From JBCCQH01 sp039024435 (GTDB taxonomy: Bacteria; Bacteroidota; Bacteroidia; J057; JADKCL01), in NCBI GenBank assembly GCA_039024435.1, contig JBCCQH010000048.1:1-52021 (forward strand): a stretch of 52,021 bases of DNA, in the 5' to 3' direction. Shown in pieces: positions 44,644 to 52,021 of this stretch. The stretch's first letter is position 1; each line of letters starts with the position of its first letter. Made by a program: the position numbers and the translations under genes. Below the pieces are notes generated by a model, which was given only the letters and a program-made list of their open reading frames with translations, ran no database searches and was not told where the DNA came from.

Positions 44644-45675
44644 ATGCGGCGTCTATTGCGGACAATGGTGATTTTGCTCCTGCTCGGAGGGGGAGCCGTG
44701 GGAGTTGTGGTCTGGCACCAAGCTTGGCGCGACAACATCAATCCCGCTCTCGCGGATGATTATCAGTTGTTGATTCCGCGCCAAGCGGATTTTGCTTACG
44801 TGATGCAGACGCTTGCGGCGGACCAAGTGCTGCGGGATCCGGCGGCTTTTCGCCGCATTTCGCAAGTCCGAAAGTACGACCGCCTGGTGAAGCCGGGACG
44901 CTACGCCATCAAAAAAGGGATGAGCAATTGGAAGCTCGTACAGAAGTTGCGGGCGGGTGACCAGGACCAGATGAAGTTGCTGTTTCGCAGCCACCGCACG
45001 CTAGATGAGTTGGCGGGCGAAATTTCGGGGCAATTGGCCTTTAGCAAAGAAGATTTATTGGCAAAGATGCGCGACGACGGCTTTCTCCAACCTTACGGAT
45101 TCAACACAACCAACGTCCGCAACCTTTTCCTGCCCAATACCTACTTCGTGTATTGGACGATCACGCCCGAGGCGTTGTTTGACAAGATGAGCCAGCAGTA
45201 CCAGGATTTCTGGAATTCCGGGCGCAAAGCGAAGGCCGAGCAACTGGGCCTGACCATCCACGAGGTGATCACCCTTGCGAGCATTGTGCAGGCGGAAACC
45301 TATATGGCGCAGGAGCGGCCCACGGTGGCGGGACTGTATTTGAATCGATTGCGCGATAACATTCCCCTGCAGGCCGATCCGACGGTGATTTTTGCCGTGG
45401 GTGATTTTTCCATTCGGCGTGTGCTCAAGAAGCACTTGCAGTTTGATTCCCCCTACAATACCTACAAGTACGCTGGATTGCCTCCGGGGCCAATTAACAA
45501 TCCGGAGCGATCAGCCGTCGAAGGTGTCCTCAATCCCGAATCGCACAACTATTATTATATGTGCGCCAAAGCCGATTTCTCCGGCTACCACAATTTTTCT
45601 TCGACGCTCTCTCAGCACAACCGCTACGCCCGCGAATACCAGCGCGCCCTGAACAAGCAGAAAGTCTATCAGTGA
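44644..45675 (+). CDS. mltG: endolytic peptidoglycan transglycosylase MltG
   Basis: 343 residues. A single N-terminal membrane helix (~6-24, TMVILLLLGGGAVGVVVW), then a LysM-like region and the YceG/MltG catalytic domain. The ASIVQAETYMAQERPTVAG motif carries the catalytic glutamate (Glu218), followed by LYLNRLRDNIPLQADPTVIF and the NTYKYAGLPPGPINNPERSA segment. It cuts nascent glycan strands and limits their length. Inner-membrane anchored, active in the periplasm. The ATG is 5 bp after the rhodanese stop, so the two are translationally linked. Repeats with GC-rich palindromes follow and may serve as terminator. Confidence 0.96.
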   Translation: MRRLLRTMVILLLLGGGAVGVVVWHQAWRDNINPALADDYQLLIPRQADFAYVMQTLAADQVLRDPAAFRRISQVRKYDRLVKPGRYAIKKGMSNWKLVQKLRAGDQDQMKLLFRSHRTLDELAGEISGQLAFSKEDLLAKMRDDGFLQPYGFNTTNVRNLFLPNTYFVYWTITPEALFDKMSQQYQDFWNSGRKAKAEQLGLTIHEVITLASIVQAETYMAQERPTVAGLYLNRLRDNIPLQADPTVIFAVGDFSIRRVLKKHLQFDSPYNTYKYAGLPPGPINNPERSAVEGVLNPESHNYYYMCAKADFSGYHNFSSTLSQHNRYAREYQRALNKQKVYQ

Positions 45676-45700
45676 GAGAATTTCCAATTATTCGATTTCC

Positions 45701-45823
45701 AATTTCCAATTGGCGCGTTCCGCACGCGCAAACAGCGATGCACAAATGATGTAAAACCCCGCTACAAGACGCGGATCGTAGCCGCACGGCACGCCGTGCG
45801 GCCCCCGAGGATTTTCCGTTGAG
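45701..45823 (+). repeat. ~123-bp intergenic repeat, unit 1
   Basis: Starts AATTTCCAATTGGCGCGTTC and contains at 45781-45802 a perfect palindrome with 10-bp arms (GCCGCACGGC, 2-bp centre, GCCGTGCGGC). It is directly followed by a second unit of nearly the same length. Confidence 0.85.
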
Positions 45824-45945
45824 AATTTCCAATTGGCGCGTTCCGCACGCGCAAAGCGCGATGAACAAGTAACCCAAAACCCGCTACCGCACGCGGATCG
45901 TACCCGCACGGCGTGCCGTGCGGTCCCCAGGATTTTACAATGCGA
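45824..45945 (+). repeat. ~123-bp intergenic repeat, unit 2
   Basis: Tandem partner of unit 1, matching it from the AATTTCCAATTGG start through GCGGATCGTA and a perfect palindrome with 9-bp arms at 45904-45923. It diverges in the middle, so the duplication is not recent. Confidence 0.85.
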
Positions 45946-46005
45946 GAATTATCAACGCCACGCCGCCATGCGGAACGATTGAAAATTGAGTACGGAAAGT
46001 TCTCC

Positions 46006-47361
46006 CTAGAAGTTGAGCGTAAACACGGTGCCTTCGCCGACGGCGGTTTGCATCGAGATGGTGCCTTTGTGGAGACGCATGATCTGGCGGGAAAGACTCA
46101 GGCCAATGCCGCTCCCTTCTTGCTTGGTGGTGAAAAACGGCACAAATATCTGTTCGATGTGCTCATCTTCGATGCCGGGGCCGTTGTCGCGGACCTGAAG
46201 GATGACTTCGTGGGCCTTGCGCTGTGTCGCCTGGATCGTAATTTTCCCGTCTACTTGGTCGCTGAGGGCTTCTTTTACATTTTTGATCAGATTGATTAGA
46301 ACCTGCTCTACCAAATCGCTGTCGGCCTGAATCACCAGTTCTTCCCGTGGCAATTCCAGTTCCATGCGGATGTTTTGCGCGTTCAAGTCGAAGTACAGCA
46401 GGGTTTTGATGCGCTGCAGCATGTCCTGCACCACTACCTCCCGGAAAACCGGCTTGGGAATCTTATACAAGCTCCGGTAGGCCTGGACAAACTTGAGCAG
46501 GCCCCGGGACCGGCTTTCGATGGAATCCAGACCGGTCATCAGGTCTTCCAGATCCTCCGCCGTGAACGATTCCGGAGGCCGCAACTGCTGATCTTCGTCG
46601 CGCAACAGTCCGGCCATCACTCCCGAAAGCGTGGACACCGGAGTGATCGAATTCATGATCTCGTGGGTCAGCACCCGGATCAACTTTTGCCAGGCCTCAA
46701 CTTCACGCCCGTCGAGTTCGGGGCGGATGTCCTGCAAACTGAGCAATTTGTAGGCGCGTTCCATCAATTTGAACTCGGTGGCGTGGACCGCGACTTGCCG
46801 CAATTCGCCGTTGACGAGGACTTTGACCAGCGTGCGTTCTCCGGAGCGGAGCCCTTGCACAGCTTTCAGCAGTTTTTCATCGACGCGTTCCAGCGCCGCG
46901 ATTTTTTTCATGTAGGGTTTGGCCAACAGTTCTTTGGCCGCCTTGTTCATCAGCAGTACCTCCCCGCCGGACGCATAACAGATCAGCGCAACTCCGATGT
47001 GCTCGATCACGGTTTGCAAATAGTGGTAGTGGCTTTCTTTTTCTGCCTCCAGGCTGCGAAATTCCTGAATGATGTTGTTAAAACCTTCTTTGAGGGCATC
47101 GTAGGAAGCGCCACGCTGTCCTGAGGCAAATCCGGCGGTGAAGTCATGGTGGCGGATGGATTCTAGGAAATTGGCGAGGTCCCGGTTGGTTTTGTTGACA
47201 TAGCGGATCAGGTCAAAGGTTACGATCACGATCAGCGCGCCCAGGGTCACCGCCGAAGCGATCCAGGCCATTTCTAGGATCACGTAAGCTTCCAAGCAGA
47301 CCAAGGCCAGCAGGAGGAGGACCCGCAAGACGACCAGAGTTCTGAAGCGTTTAAAGACCAT
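46006..47361 (-). CDS. sensor histidine kinase, NtrB/NtrY-like
   Basis: 451 residues. Two membrane helices lie at the N-terminus (~10-28 and 34-52) with almost no periplasmic loop, so the input is probably cytoplasmic or membrane-borne. A PAS-like region (~110-215) follows, then a HisKA domain with THEIMNSITPVSTLSG (phospho-acceptor His233), the N box QVLINLIKNVKEAL, and G1/G2 boxes RDNGPGI and GSGIGLSLSRQIM. The frame overlaps the upstream response-regulator gene by 11 bp, indicating co-translation. It should autophosphorylate and pass the phosphoryl group to the NtrC-type partner; the signal is unknown. Confidence 0.95.
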   Translation of the reverse strand: MVFKRFRTLVVLRVLLLLALVCLEAYVILEMAWIASAVTLGALIVIVTFDLIRYVNKTNRDLANFLESIRHHDFTAGFASGQRGASYDALKEGFNNIIQEFRSLEAEKESHYHYLQTVIEHIGVALICYASGGEVLLMNKAAKELLAKPYMKKIAALERVDEKLLKAVQGLRSGERTLVKVLVNGELRQVAVHATEFKLMERAYKLLSLQDIRPELDGREVEAWQKLIRVLTHEIMNSITPVSTLSGVMAGLLRDEDQQLRPPESFTAEDLEDLMTGLDSIESRSRGLLKFVQAYRSLYKIPKPVFREVVVQDMLQRIKTLLYFDLNAQNIRMELELPREELVIQADSDLVEQVLINLIKNVKEALSDQVDGKITIQATQRKAHEVILQVRDNGPGIEDEHIEQIFVPFFTTKQEGSGIGLSLSRQIMRLHKGTISMQTAVGEGTVFTLNF

Positions 47362-48730
47362 ACTTGGACATCTTGCGGTACAAAGTGGTACGCCCTAAGC
47401 CGAGTTCTTTGGCCGCGCGGCTCAGGTTGCCGTTGTGCTTGAGGATGGCGTTGCGGATGGCGGTTCGTTCCACATCTTCCAGGTTGAGCGTCGCCGAGGT
47501 GGGGGTTGTCGCACTGGGCGATCCGTCTGGTTCCTGCAGCAAAAAGTCTTCCGGTTGCAAGGTGACCGCATCGCTCATGATCACTGCGCGCTCCAGGGCG
47601 TGCTGTAGTTCGCGGATATTTCCCGGCCAATGGTAGCGCTGTAGCTTTTCCAGCGTAGACGGGGCAATTGCCATTTTCCCTTTGTGGTACTTGCGTGCGT
47701 AGAGATCCAAATAGTGGTCGGCCAACTGCCCAATGTCCTCGCCCCGTTCCCGCAATGGGGGCAGCTTCAGCTCGACGGTATTGATCCGGTACAGGAGGTC
47801 TTGCCGGAAGGTATTTTCCCGGACCATTTGGTAGAGGGGCATGTTGGTGGCGCAGACCAGGCGGATGTCCACCGGGATGGGCTGATTGGTACCTACCCGG
47901 ACGATCTGCCGGCTCTGCAGAGCGGTCAGCAATTTTGCTTGCAACGGCAGCGAGAGGTTGCCGATCTCGTCGAGGAACAGAGTACCTTTTTGGGCGTGTT
48001 CGAAGCGGCCCGAGCGGTCCTCGTGGGCATCGGTAAAGGCGCCCTTCTTGTGCCCAAACAGTTCCGGTTCGAAAAGGGTTTCGGGGATCGCACCCAGGTC
48101 CACGTTGACGAAGACTTCGTTGCGGCGGGGCGAAGCATTGTGCAGAGCCCGGGCCACGAGTTCCTTGCCCGTGCCGTTTTCGCCGAGTATGAGCACGTTG
48201 ACGTCGGTTTGGGCGACCTTGCGGATGGTGCTGAAGACGGTCTGCATGGCCGGGCTGCGGCCTAGGATGTCGCGCGTGGGATCAGAGATCGACCGAGGCA
48301 AAGGGACTTGTGGAGGTGTCGGCGCGGAAGACGCATTTGCCTTGGAAGCTTTGACGGCCAGGTCAATGCTTTCGTGGAGGCGGTCATTTTCCCAGGGCTT
48401 GACCACAAAGTCATTGGCGCCCTCTTTCATCGCCTGCACCGCCAGATCAATGTCACCGTACGCGGTCATCAGGATGACTTCGGTGCCGGGCGATTGGCGG
48501 AGGATTTTTTTCATCCAGCGGATGCCTTCTTGCCCCCGGTTTGAACCGGCACGAAAGTTCATGTCGAGCAGTACGACATCGAAGTGGTCATTTTTCAGCA
48601 GGGTGTTGAGCCGGTAGGGATCATTTTCGGTATGGATGCTGGGGTACTGCTTCTTGAGCAGTAACCGAGCAGCGATCAATACATCAGGGTCGTCATCGAT
48701 GATGAGTAATCGGGTAGCGTTAGCGATCAT
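47351..48730 (-). CDS. sigma-54-dependent NtrC-family response regulator
   Basis: 459 residues. The receiver domain (~8-125) has acidic IDDD residues, phospho-acceptor Asp56 and Lys111. The AAA+ domain follows with Walker A GENGTGKE (183-190), Walker B LFLDEIG (251-257) and the sigma-54 contact loop as GAFTDA (230-235) where GAFTGA is canonical; to my knowledge this variant is frequent in Bacteroidota. A C-terminal Fis-type helix-turn-helix (LSRAAKELGLGRTTLYRKM) binds DNA. It activates sigma-54 promoters after phosphorylation by the adjoining kinase. Target genes are not evident in this window. Confidence 0.96.
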   Translation of the reverse strand: MIANATRLLIIDDDPDVLIAARLLLKKQYPSIHTENDPYRLNTLLKNDHFDVVLLDMNFRAGSNRGQEGIRWMKKILRQSPGTEVILMTAYGDIDLAVQAMKEGANDFVVKPWENDRLHESIDLAVKASKANASSAPTPPQVPLPRSISDPTRDILGRSPAMQTVFSTIRKVAQTDVNVLILGENGTGKELVARALHNASPRRNEVFVNVDLGAIPETLFEPELFGHKKGAFTDAHEDRSGRFEHAQKGTLFLDEIGNLSLPLQAKLLTALQSRQIVRVGTNQPIPVDIRLVCATNMPLYQMVRENTFRQDLLYRINTVELKLPPLRERGEDIGQLADHYLDLYARKYHKGKMAIAPSTLEKLQRYHWPGNIRELQHALERAVIMSDAVTLQPEDFLLQEPDGSPSATTPTSATLNLEDVERTAIRNAILKHNGNLSRAAKELGLGRTTLYRKMSKYGL

Positions 48731-49193
48731 GTATCCAAGTTTGGATGGTGGTTGGATTGTCCTGTAATACGCAATTCAGGAGCTCAGGTTATCCACAAAG
48801 GGAAACTTCTGGGGAAATTGTGGTTGGGGTAGCGGTGGCAAGGATATCGGTTCGGAGGGGATAGCCGGATTGCGGCAGGATGGGGGATACCGGGTGAGAG
48901 GGGGCACCGGCCATCCCATTTAAGCAGCCGTTTAGCTTTGCAGCTGTTGGGAAACCAAAGGACCGCCGTCGCTCGCGGGGCATTTTGCCGGAAGAAGGCC
49001 AGGAGGGATCCATTGAGCACAGGCAAGTTCCATCCTTACCGGCCCGCCAAGCGTAAATTTTCGAAGCCCGATCTGACTACTTTGTGAAGCCCAAAGCTCC
49101 CCCAAATTTTTCGCCAAAGTTCCCACAGCATAAATTGAATTTCTCGCCATCATCCATTAATTTGTTGTAACTCGATCTAAGAAAATATGAGTT
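48731..49193. other. divergent intergenic region between two regulatory systems
   Basis: 463 bp separating the NtrC-type and LytS/LytTR-type operons. No gene, no repeat copy and no clear -33/-7 or -24/-12 promoter was recognised, though promoters for both operons must lie here. Confidence 0.45.
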
Positions 49194-50111
49194 ATGGACG
49201 TGATTGTAGTTATCATTTCTGGAGCCGTAGCCATTGCCGCCTTGGTGTTTGTGTTTACCCAGCGGCAGCAGTTGCAAAGCCACGCTCAGGAGATTAAATC
49301 TCTGAACGCGGCCCGGGGCGACCTGCAAAAATCCAAAAAAGAACAAGATACCCGGATCCAATACCAGGATGCTACCATCGCGGACCAGATCAGTGTTATC
49401 TCGTCTTTGCAAGAAAAGTTTGCCGAGCAACATGCCGAACTCCAGCAAAAAACGGGGGAGATCGCCGAACGTGATCGGCAACTTGCGGAAAAAAATCAGC
49501 TTCTCACCGAATCGCGCCTTGAGAAGCTCAACTTTGAACTCAGCCCCCATGCTTTTAAAAACACCTTGAACACAATCAAGGGCATGGCGCTGCGGATGAA
49601 CATGGCGACGGAAATGCTCACCGAGTTGCTCAATTACATGCTCTACGAAACGAAAAAGAAGCGGGTGTCTCTCGCCGAAGAAATCCAATTCATCGACCGC
49701 TACATTTCCATGAATGAACTGATGATCCCCGGTTGGGTGAAAATTGAGCGGGACTTTTCTGAGGTCCAGGGTCAATGGGCCGAACAGATGGGCATCGCCC
49801 CTTTGATTACCATTTACTTCGCCGAAAATGCATTTAAACACGCCCGCCAGGACGACAAAGATTGCTTCATCAAGTTTAGGATCCACAGAACCGGGGACGA
49901 TGAGATCGTGTACACGGTCACCAACAAACGGTATCTAAATACCCACCAAGACCAACGAAGTGGCATTGGCTCCAGCAACCTCAATGAACGACTCGCCTTG
50001 CTGTACGCTGAGCGCTATACCCTGGAAGCACGTCCTTTGGGCGAAATGTTTGTTTCAGAATTGACCCTCAAACTTGAATCCCATGAAAATCCGGTGCCTG
50101 ATCGCGGATGA
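49194..50111 (+). CDS. LytS-like sensor histidine kinase with coiled-coil linker
   Basis: 305 residues. One membrane helix (3-22), then a long coiled coil (~25-112, rich in Gln/Glu/Lys), then the His_kinase domain. Its H-box reads FELSPHAFKNTLNTIKGMAL (His119), where classical LytS kinases have a PHFLFN sequence: the His and LN are kept but the aromatic pair is altered. The N box is FAENAFKHAR and the C-terminal glycine box GIGSSNLNERLALLY is intact. No extracellular sensor domain exists. It overlaps the next gene, a LytTR regulator, by 29 bp, so they form one coupled unit. Confidence 0.9.
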   Translation: MDVIVVIISGAVAIAALVFVFTQRQQLQSHAQEIKSLNAARGDLQKSKKEQDTRIQYQDATIADQISVISSLQEKFAEQHAELQQKTGEIAERDRQLAEKNQLLTESRLEKLNFELSPHAFKNTLNTIKGMALRMNMATEMLTELLNYMLYETKKKRVSLAEEIQFIDRYISMNELMIPGWVKIERDFSEVQGQWAEQMGIAPLITIYFAENAFKHARQDDKDCFIKFRIHRTGDDEIVYTVTNKRYLNTHQDQRSGIGSSNLNERLALLYAERYTLEARPLGEMFVSELTLKLESHENPVPDRG

Positions 50112-50820
50112 CAATCCCGAAAATCTCGCTTACCTCAAAGCGATGTGCGCTTCCTTTCCCGAGTTGGAGATTGTAGCCGCATTTACCAATGGCAATGACC
50201 TCTTTGCTCAACAGGACGCCATCGCTTATGACGCCTGTTTTTTGGACATCGATATGCCGGGGTTTGATGGCATCGAACTCGCCAATTTGCTGGCGGACAA
50301 ACCCGTCATCTTCGTCTCCGCACGCACGGACCGCGCCATCGAAACTTACGACGTCGACGCGGTCGATTTTATCCCCAAACCGATCAAGCGTACCCGGTTC
50401 GAAAAGGCCGTCCAGCGCTTGATAAATCAGGTTGCCGCCCCCCAACTGACGACAGAATCGCCGACCCGCATGGCCCTTTTCCCAACTGCCCAGGGCAAAA
50501 TGATGATCAATTTTGGCGACATCGTGGCCATCCAATCCGGTGAATGCATCAATGCTGATCCGCGCGATAAATGCATGGTGATGATGAGCGGCGAACAAAT
50601 CCACCTCAAAAACCTCACGATTGCCCGGCTCCTGGAGGACTATCTAGGCGCCAGTGACTTTGTCCAAATCGAGCGCAGCACCCTCTTGAATCTGCACGCG
50701 TCCTATACAATTGTCGACCGCGACACCCTCCAAATCTCTTTGGGACCTACCCAGCGCTTGGAACTCCGCATCGGACGCCGTTACGAATCAGATTTCCGGG
50801 AACGGATTTCCCACCGCTGA
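50083..50820 (+). CDS. LytTR-type response regulator
   Basis: 245 residues from ATG 50083; an in-frame TTG 9 bp earlier is less likely. The receiver domain (~1-115) has IADDN acidic residues and phospho-acceptor Asp55 in FLDIDMPGFDG, with the late Lys in FIPKPIK. The LytTR DNA-binding domain (~150-245) shows IVAIQSGECINADPRDK, FVQIERSTLLNLHASYTI and a basic end. It should be phosphorylated by the LytS-like kinase that overlaps it and bind paired direct repeats in target promoters. Such pairs in Bacteroidota often regulate nearby membrane genes; none is obvious here. Confidence 0.94.
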   Translation: MKIRCLIADDNPENLAYLKAMCASFPELEIVAAFTNGNDLFAQQDAIAYDACFLDIDMPGFDGIELANLLADKPVIFVSARTDRAIETYDVDAVDFIPKPIKRTRFEKAVQRLINQVAAPQLTTESPTRMALFPTAQGKMMINFGDIVAIQSGECINADPRDKCMVMMSGEQIHLKNLTIARLLEDYLGASDFVQIERSTLLNLHASYTIVDRDTLQISLGPTQRLELRIGRRYESDFRERISHR

Positions 50821-50968
50821 TCCCCTGACGACAAACCGCCATTTCATTACAAAGAACCTGTTGTTCGTTGCATCCCTTCATCGGAACGGTGAGCACCGCC
50901 GTATCCCCAATCACAAATCCCAGAGCACTTCGCCGCGGGATCCACAACCGTAAATTTCATGTAAGACA

Positions 50969-51106
50969 ATGTCAAAGTCAGACAAGACCCGCTCGGGCAA
51001 CGATCAGCGTTCGGACACAAAGAACCCGAACAACAACGAACACAAGCAGGCCCAGGACAACCGGGCCAATCAGAGAAATCCCAATCATTCCAAGAGCAAA
51101 GGGTAA
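50969..51106 (+). CDS. tiny Asn/Lys-rich disordered protein
   Basis: 45 residues, ATG 50969 to TAA. Almost entirely polar (Asn, Lys, Ser, Asp, Gln, Arg) and without hydrophobic residues, in two loosely similar blocks around RSDTKNPNN and NRANQRNPNHS. Small proteins with an NPNN-x-A-x3-A-x-DNRANQ-like pattern occur widely in Bacteroidota (my recollection), with no known role; some resemble stress-induced hydrophilins. It precedes another tiny ORF by 48 bp. The low-complexity composition makes chance reading possible, but the repeated motif and the paired arrangement support a gene. Confidence 0.55.
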   Translation: MSKSDKTRSGNDQRSDTKNPNNNEHKQAQDNRANQRNPNHSKSKG

Positions 51107-51154
51107 TCTGCCCCGCTCTTCCAACCTCATTTTTAAACTTAAATTCTTTGTATC

Positions 51155-51277
51155 ATGAATACGAATTCCAAACCCAAGCCGGCTCCCAAGCCTAAACCCA
51201 GTCCCAACTGGCCCAGCAAAAAACCGGGTAATCCCAGTGGGCCGCGCCGGGGTAACAATCCTCCGAAAAGGAAGTAA
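51155..51277 (+). CDS. tiny Lys/Pro-rich basic protein
   Basis: 40 residues from ATG 51155, starting MNTNSKPKPAPKPKPSP and ending NPSGPRRGNNPPKRK: a strongly basic, proline-rich, disordered peptide with one Trp (SPNWPSKKPG). It might bind nucleic acid or another acidic partner. A terminator-like hairpin follows within 20 bp, consistent with a real short transcription unit shared with the gene at 50969. Confidence 0.55.
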   Translation: MNTNSKPKPAPKPKPSPNWPSKKPGNPSGPRRGNNPPKRK

Positions 51278-51587
51278 ATTTTTACCCCCATTGCGCACCG
51301 CCGGCCATTGACTTGGTCGGCGGTGCCTTAATTTTCGGAAACGGTGGATATCGTGTCGCAAAGATGTTGGGAGGGCTTGGGCAACGGCAACCAGCACAAT
51401 GGCGATTCCCAACACGAAAAGCCCTCACTGCAAAAGCAGTCATACGACGTTGGAAGGATGAAAAGGAATTTTGGGAATAGGGTAGACGGCAGTAACCATA
51501 GCAAGTGGCCGAATTGCTGATCGCGTCGCGGATCACTTAGGTTTGCCTTTCCCCCACACCACTTACATTGTATTCGCGGAGCCATAT
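51278..51587. other. intergenic region before the AAA-like gene
   Basis: Contains the terminator hairpin and otherwise nothing recognised. The reading frame of the AAA-like protein stays open from 51486 but has no ATG, so the start of that gene may lie here or be obscured by an error. Confidence 0.4.
51295..51335 (+). terminator. terminator-like hairpin after the tiny ORFs
   Basis: GCACCGCCG (51295-51303) pairs with CGGCGGTGC (51318-51326), followed by CTTAATTTT. The stem is strong, the U-tract interrupted. Confidence 0.65.
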
Positions 51588-52021
51588 TTGGATGAGTTGG
51601 ATTCGGGTGATGCGGATGTGCCTGAACCTGATGCGTCTGAACCTACTGGAGTAGCGACAGGCGTAATTCTGGAGAATCCGGAGGGGCAGGTGCCGTTGGG
51701 ATCGCCGTTTTATGTGGAGCGATCGCCTATCGAAACTGACTGCTATGCGGAGGTGGAAAAGCCGGGGGCGCTGATTCGGATCAAGGCGGCGCGGCAGATG
51801 GGTAAGTCGTCGCTAATGTCGCGGATATTGTCGCAGGGCGAAAAGCTAGGCTACCGCAGCGTGCCGATCTATTTTCAGGAAGCGGACGGGGAGGTGTTTG
51901 AGGACCTGGAGAAGTTCTTGCGCTGGTTCTGTGCGATCGTGGCGGAGGAGCTGGAGCTAGAGATTTCGCTTGATAGCATATGGCAGGCGAGTGCGCTGGG
52001 AAATAAGCGCAAATGTACGAA
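51588..52021 (+). CDS. AAA-like ATPase (AAA_35 type), 5' part cut by the window end
   Basis: About 144 residues to the window end. An acidic, Pro-rich leader (SGDADVPEPDASEPTGVATG) is followed by PLGSPFYVERSPIETDCY, IRIKAARQMGKSSLMSRIL (Walker A-like RQMGKSS), and FEDLEKFLRWFCAIVAEEL. This matches my memory of the AAA_35 domain, a STAND-like P-loop family abundant in Cyanobacteria and present in Saprospiria, often fused to effector or WD40 repeat domains. The start is unclear: no in-frame ATG exists after the stop at 51483-51485; TTG at 51543, 51588 or 51597 and GTG at 51618 are candidates. The gene's C-terminal domains lie outside the window. Confidence 0.65.
   Translation, partial: MDELDSGDADVPEPDASEPTGVATGVILENPEGQVPLGSPFYVERSPIETDCYAEVEKPGALIRIKAARQMGKSSLMSRILSQGEKLGYRSVPIYFQEADGEVFEDLEKFLRWFCAIVAEELELEISLDSIWQASALGNKRKCT

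Larger units (their letters stand above)
45676..46005. other. intergenic repeats between convergent mltG and a histidine kinase gene
   Basis: Holds the tandem pair of ~123-bp units. No gene is supported. The genes on both sides converge here. Confidence 0.6.

Noticed and set aside
45701..45945. Possible CRISPR array or tRNA/RNA gene in the tandem repeat
   Set aside because: Only two direct units with no spacers, and the palindrome does not fold as a cloverleaf.

Overview
The window looks like a chromosomal contig from a free-living Bacteroidota, most likely a Saprospiria/Lewinella-type organism (inference). Supporting signs are four secreted proteins with type IX secretion (T9SS) C-terminal sorting domains, a DUF3276 PurA-like protein, a FecI/FecR/TonB-receptor regulatory set with an STN-bearing receptor, lipoproteins with WG repeats, a FadL/OmpP1 porin, Bacteroidota-type -7 promoter boxes (TAnnTTTG) and fairly high GC. 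The first ~120 bases are an almost pure G run and the window stops inside an open gene, so it is probably a whole contig with a damaged left end. I see no tRNA, rRNA, CRISPR array, transposase, plasmid or phage genes.

Layout. 1-730: poly-G, a truncated DUF434 gene and a frame-broken ORF. 858-2474: a membrane TPR protein ending in a lone histidine-kinase dimerisation helix. 2587-7463 (minus): a probable operon of DUF2490 outer-membrane protein, DUF1611-like P-loop protein, ABC transporter and class I aminotransferase. 7821-8900 (minus): fatty acid desaturase. 9308-17433 (plus): T9SS protein, ECF sigma factor, FecR anti-sigma factor, TonB-dependent receptor, second T9SS protein, terminator. 18077-23234: two paralogous helical-repeat proteins flanking two small secreted proteins on the other strand. 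23299-29389 (minus): DUF2071 protein, UbiA-family prenyltransferase, aldo/keto reductase, a pair of lipoproteins, recA. 29793-36399 (plus): heparinase II/III-like T9SS enzyme, a repeat-rich non-coding stretch, a small ORF, and a T9SS adhesin-like protein with SprB repeats. 36564-42387: Mpl-type Mur ligase, WG-repeat lipoprotein, FadL-type porin, NifU-like Fe-S scaffold. 42648-45675 (plus): DUF3276 protein, YchF, rhodanese, MltG. 46006-48730 (minus): NtrC-type response regulator and its kinase. 49194-50820 (plus): LytS/LytTR-type pair. 50969-51277: two tiny basic proteins with biased composition. 51588-end: start of an AAA-like ATPase (AAA_35 type) cut by the window end.

Between genes lie two repeat families. 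The first is a 138-162 bp MITE-like element: four full copies plus a truncated one, with GAGGC-type inverted ends and 3-bp TNA target duplications (exact in two copies). One copy sits exactly on the stop codon of the NifU-like gene, which the target duplication restores. The second is a more degenerate ~123 bp unit, tandemly duplicated at 45701-45945, with a perfect GC-rich palindrome. Most of the window is ordinary core genome. The parts most worth a second look are the MITE family, the paralogous helical proteins with their secreted neighbours, the two tiny ORFs, the kinase-like protein without a catalytic domain, and the cut-off AAA protein.
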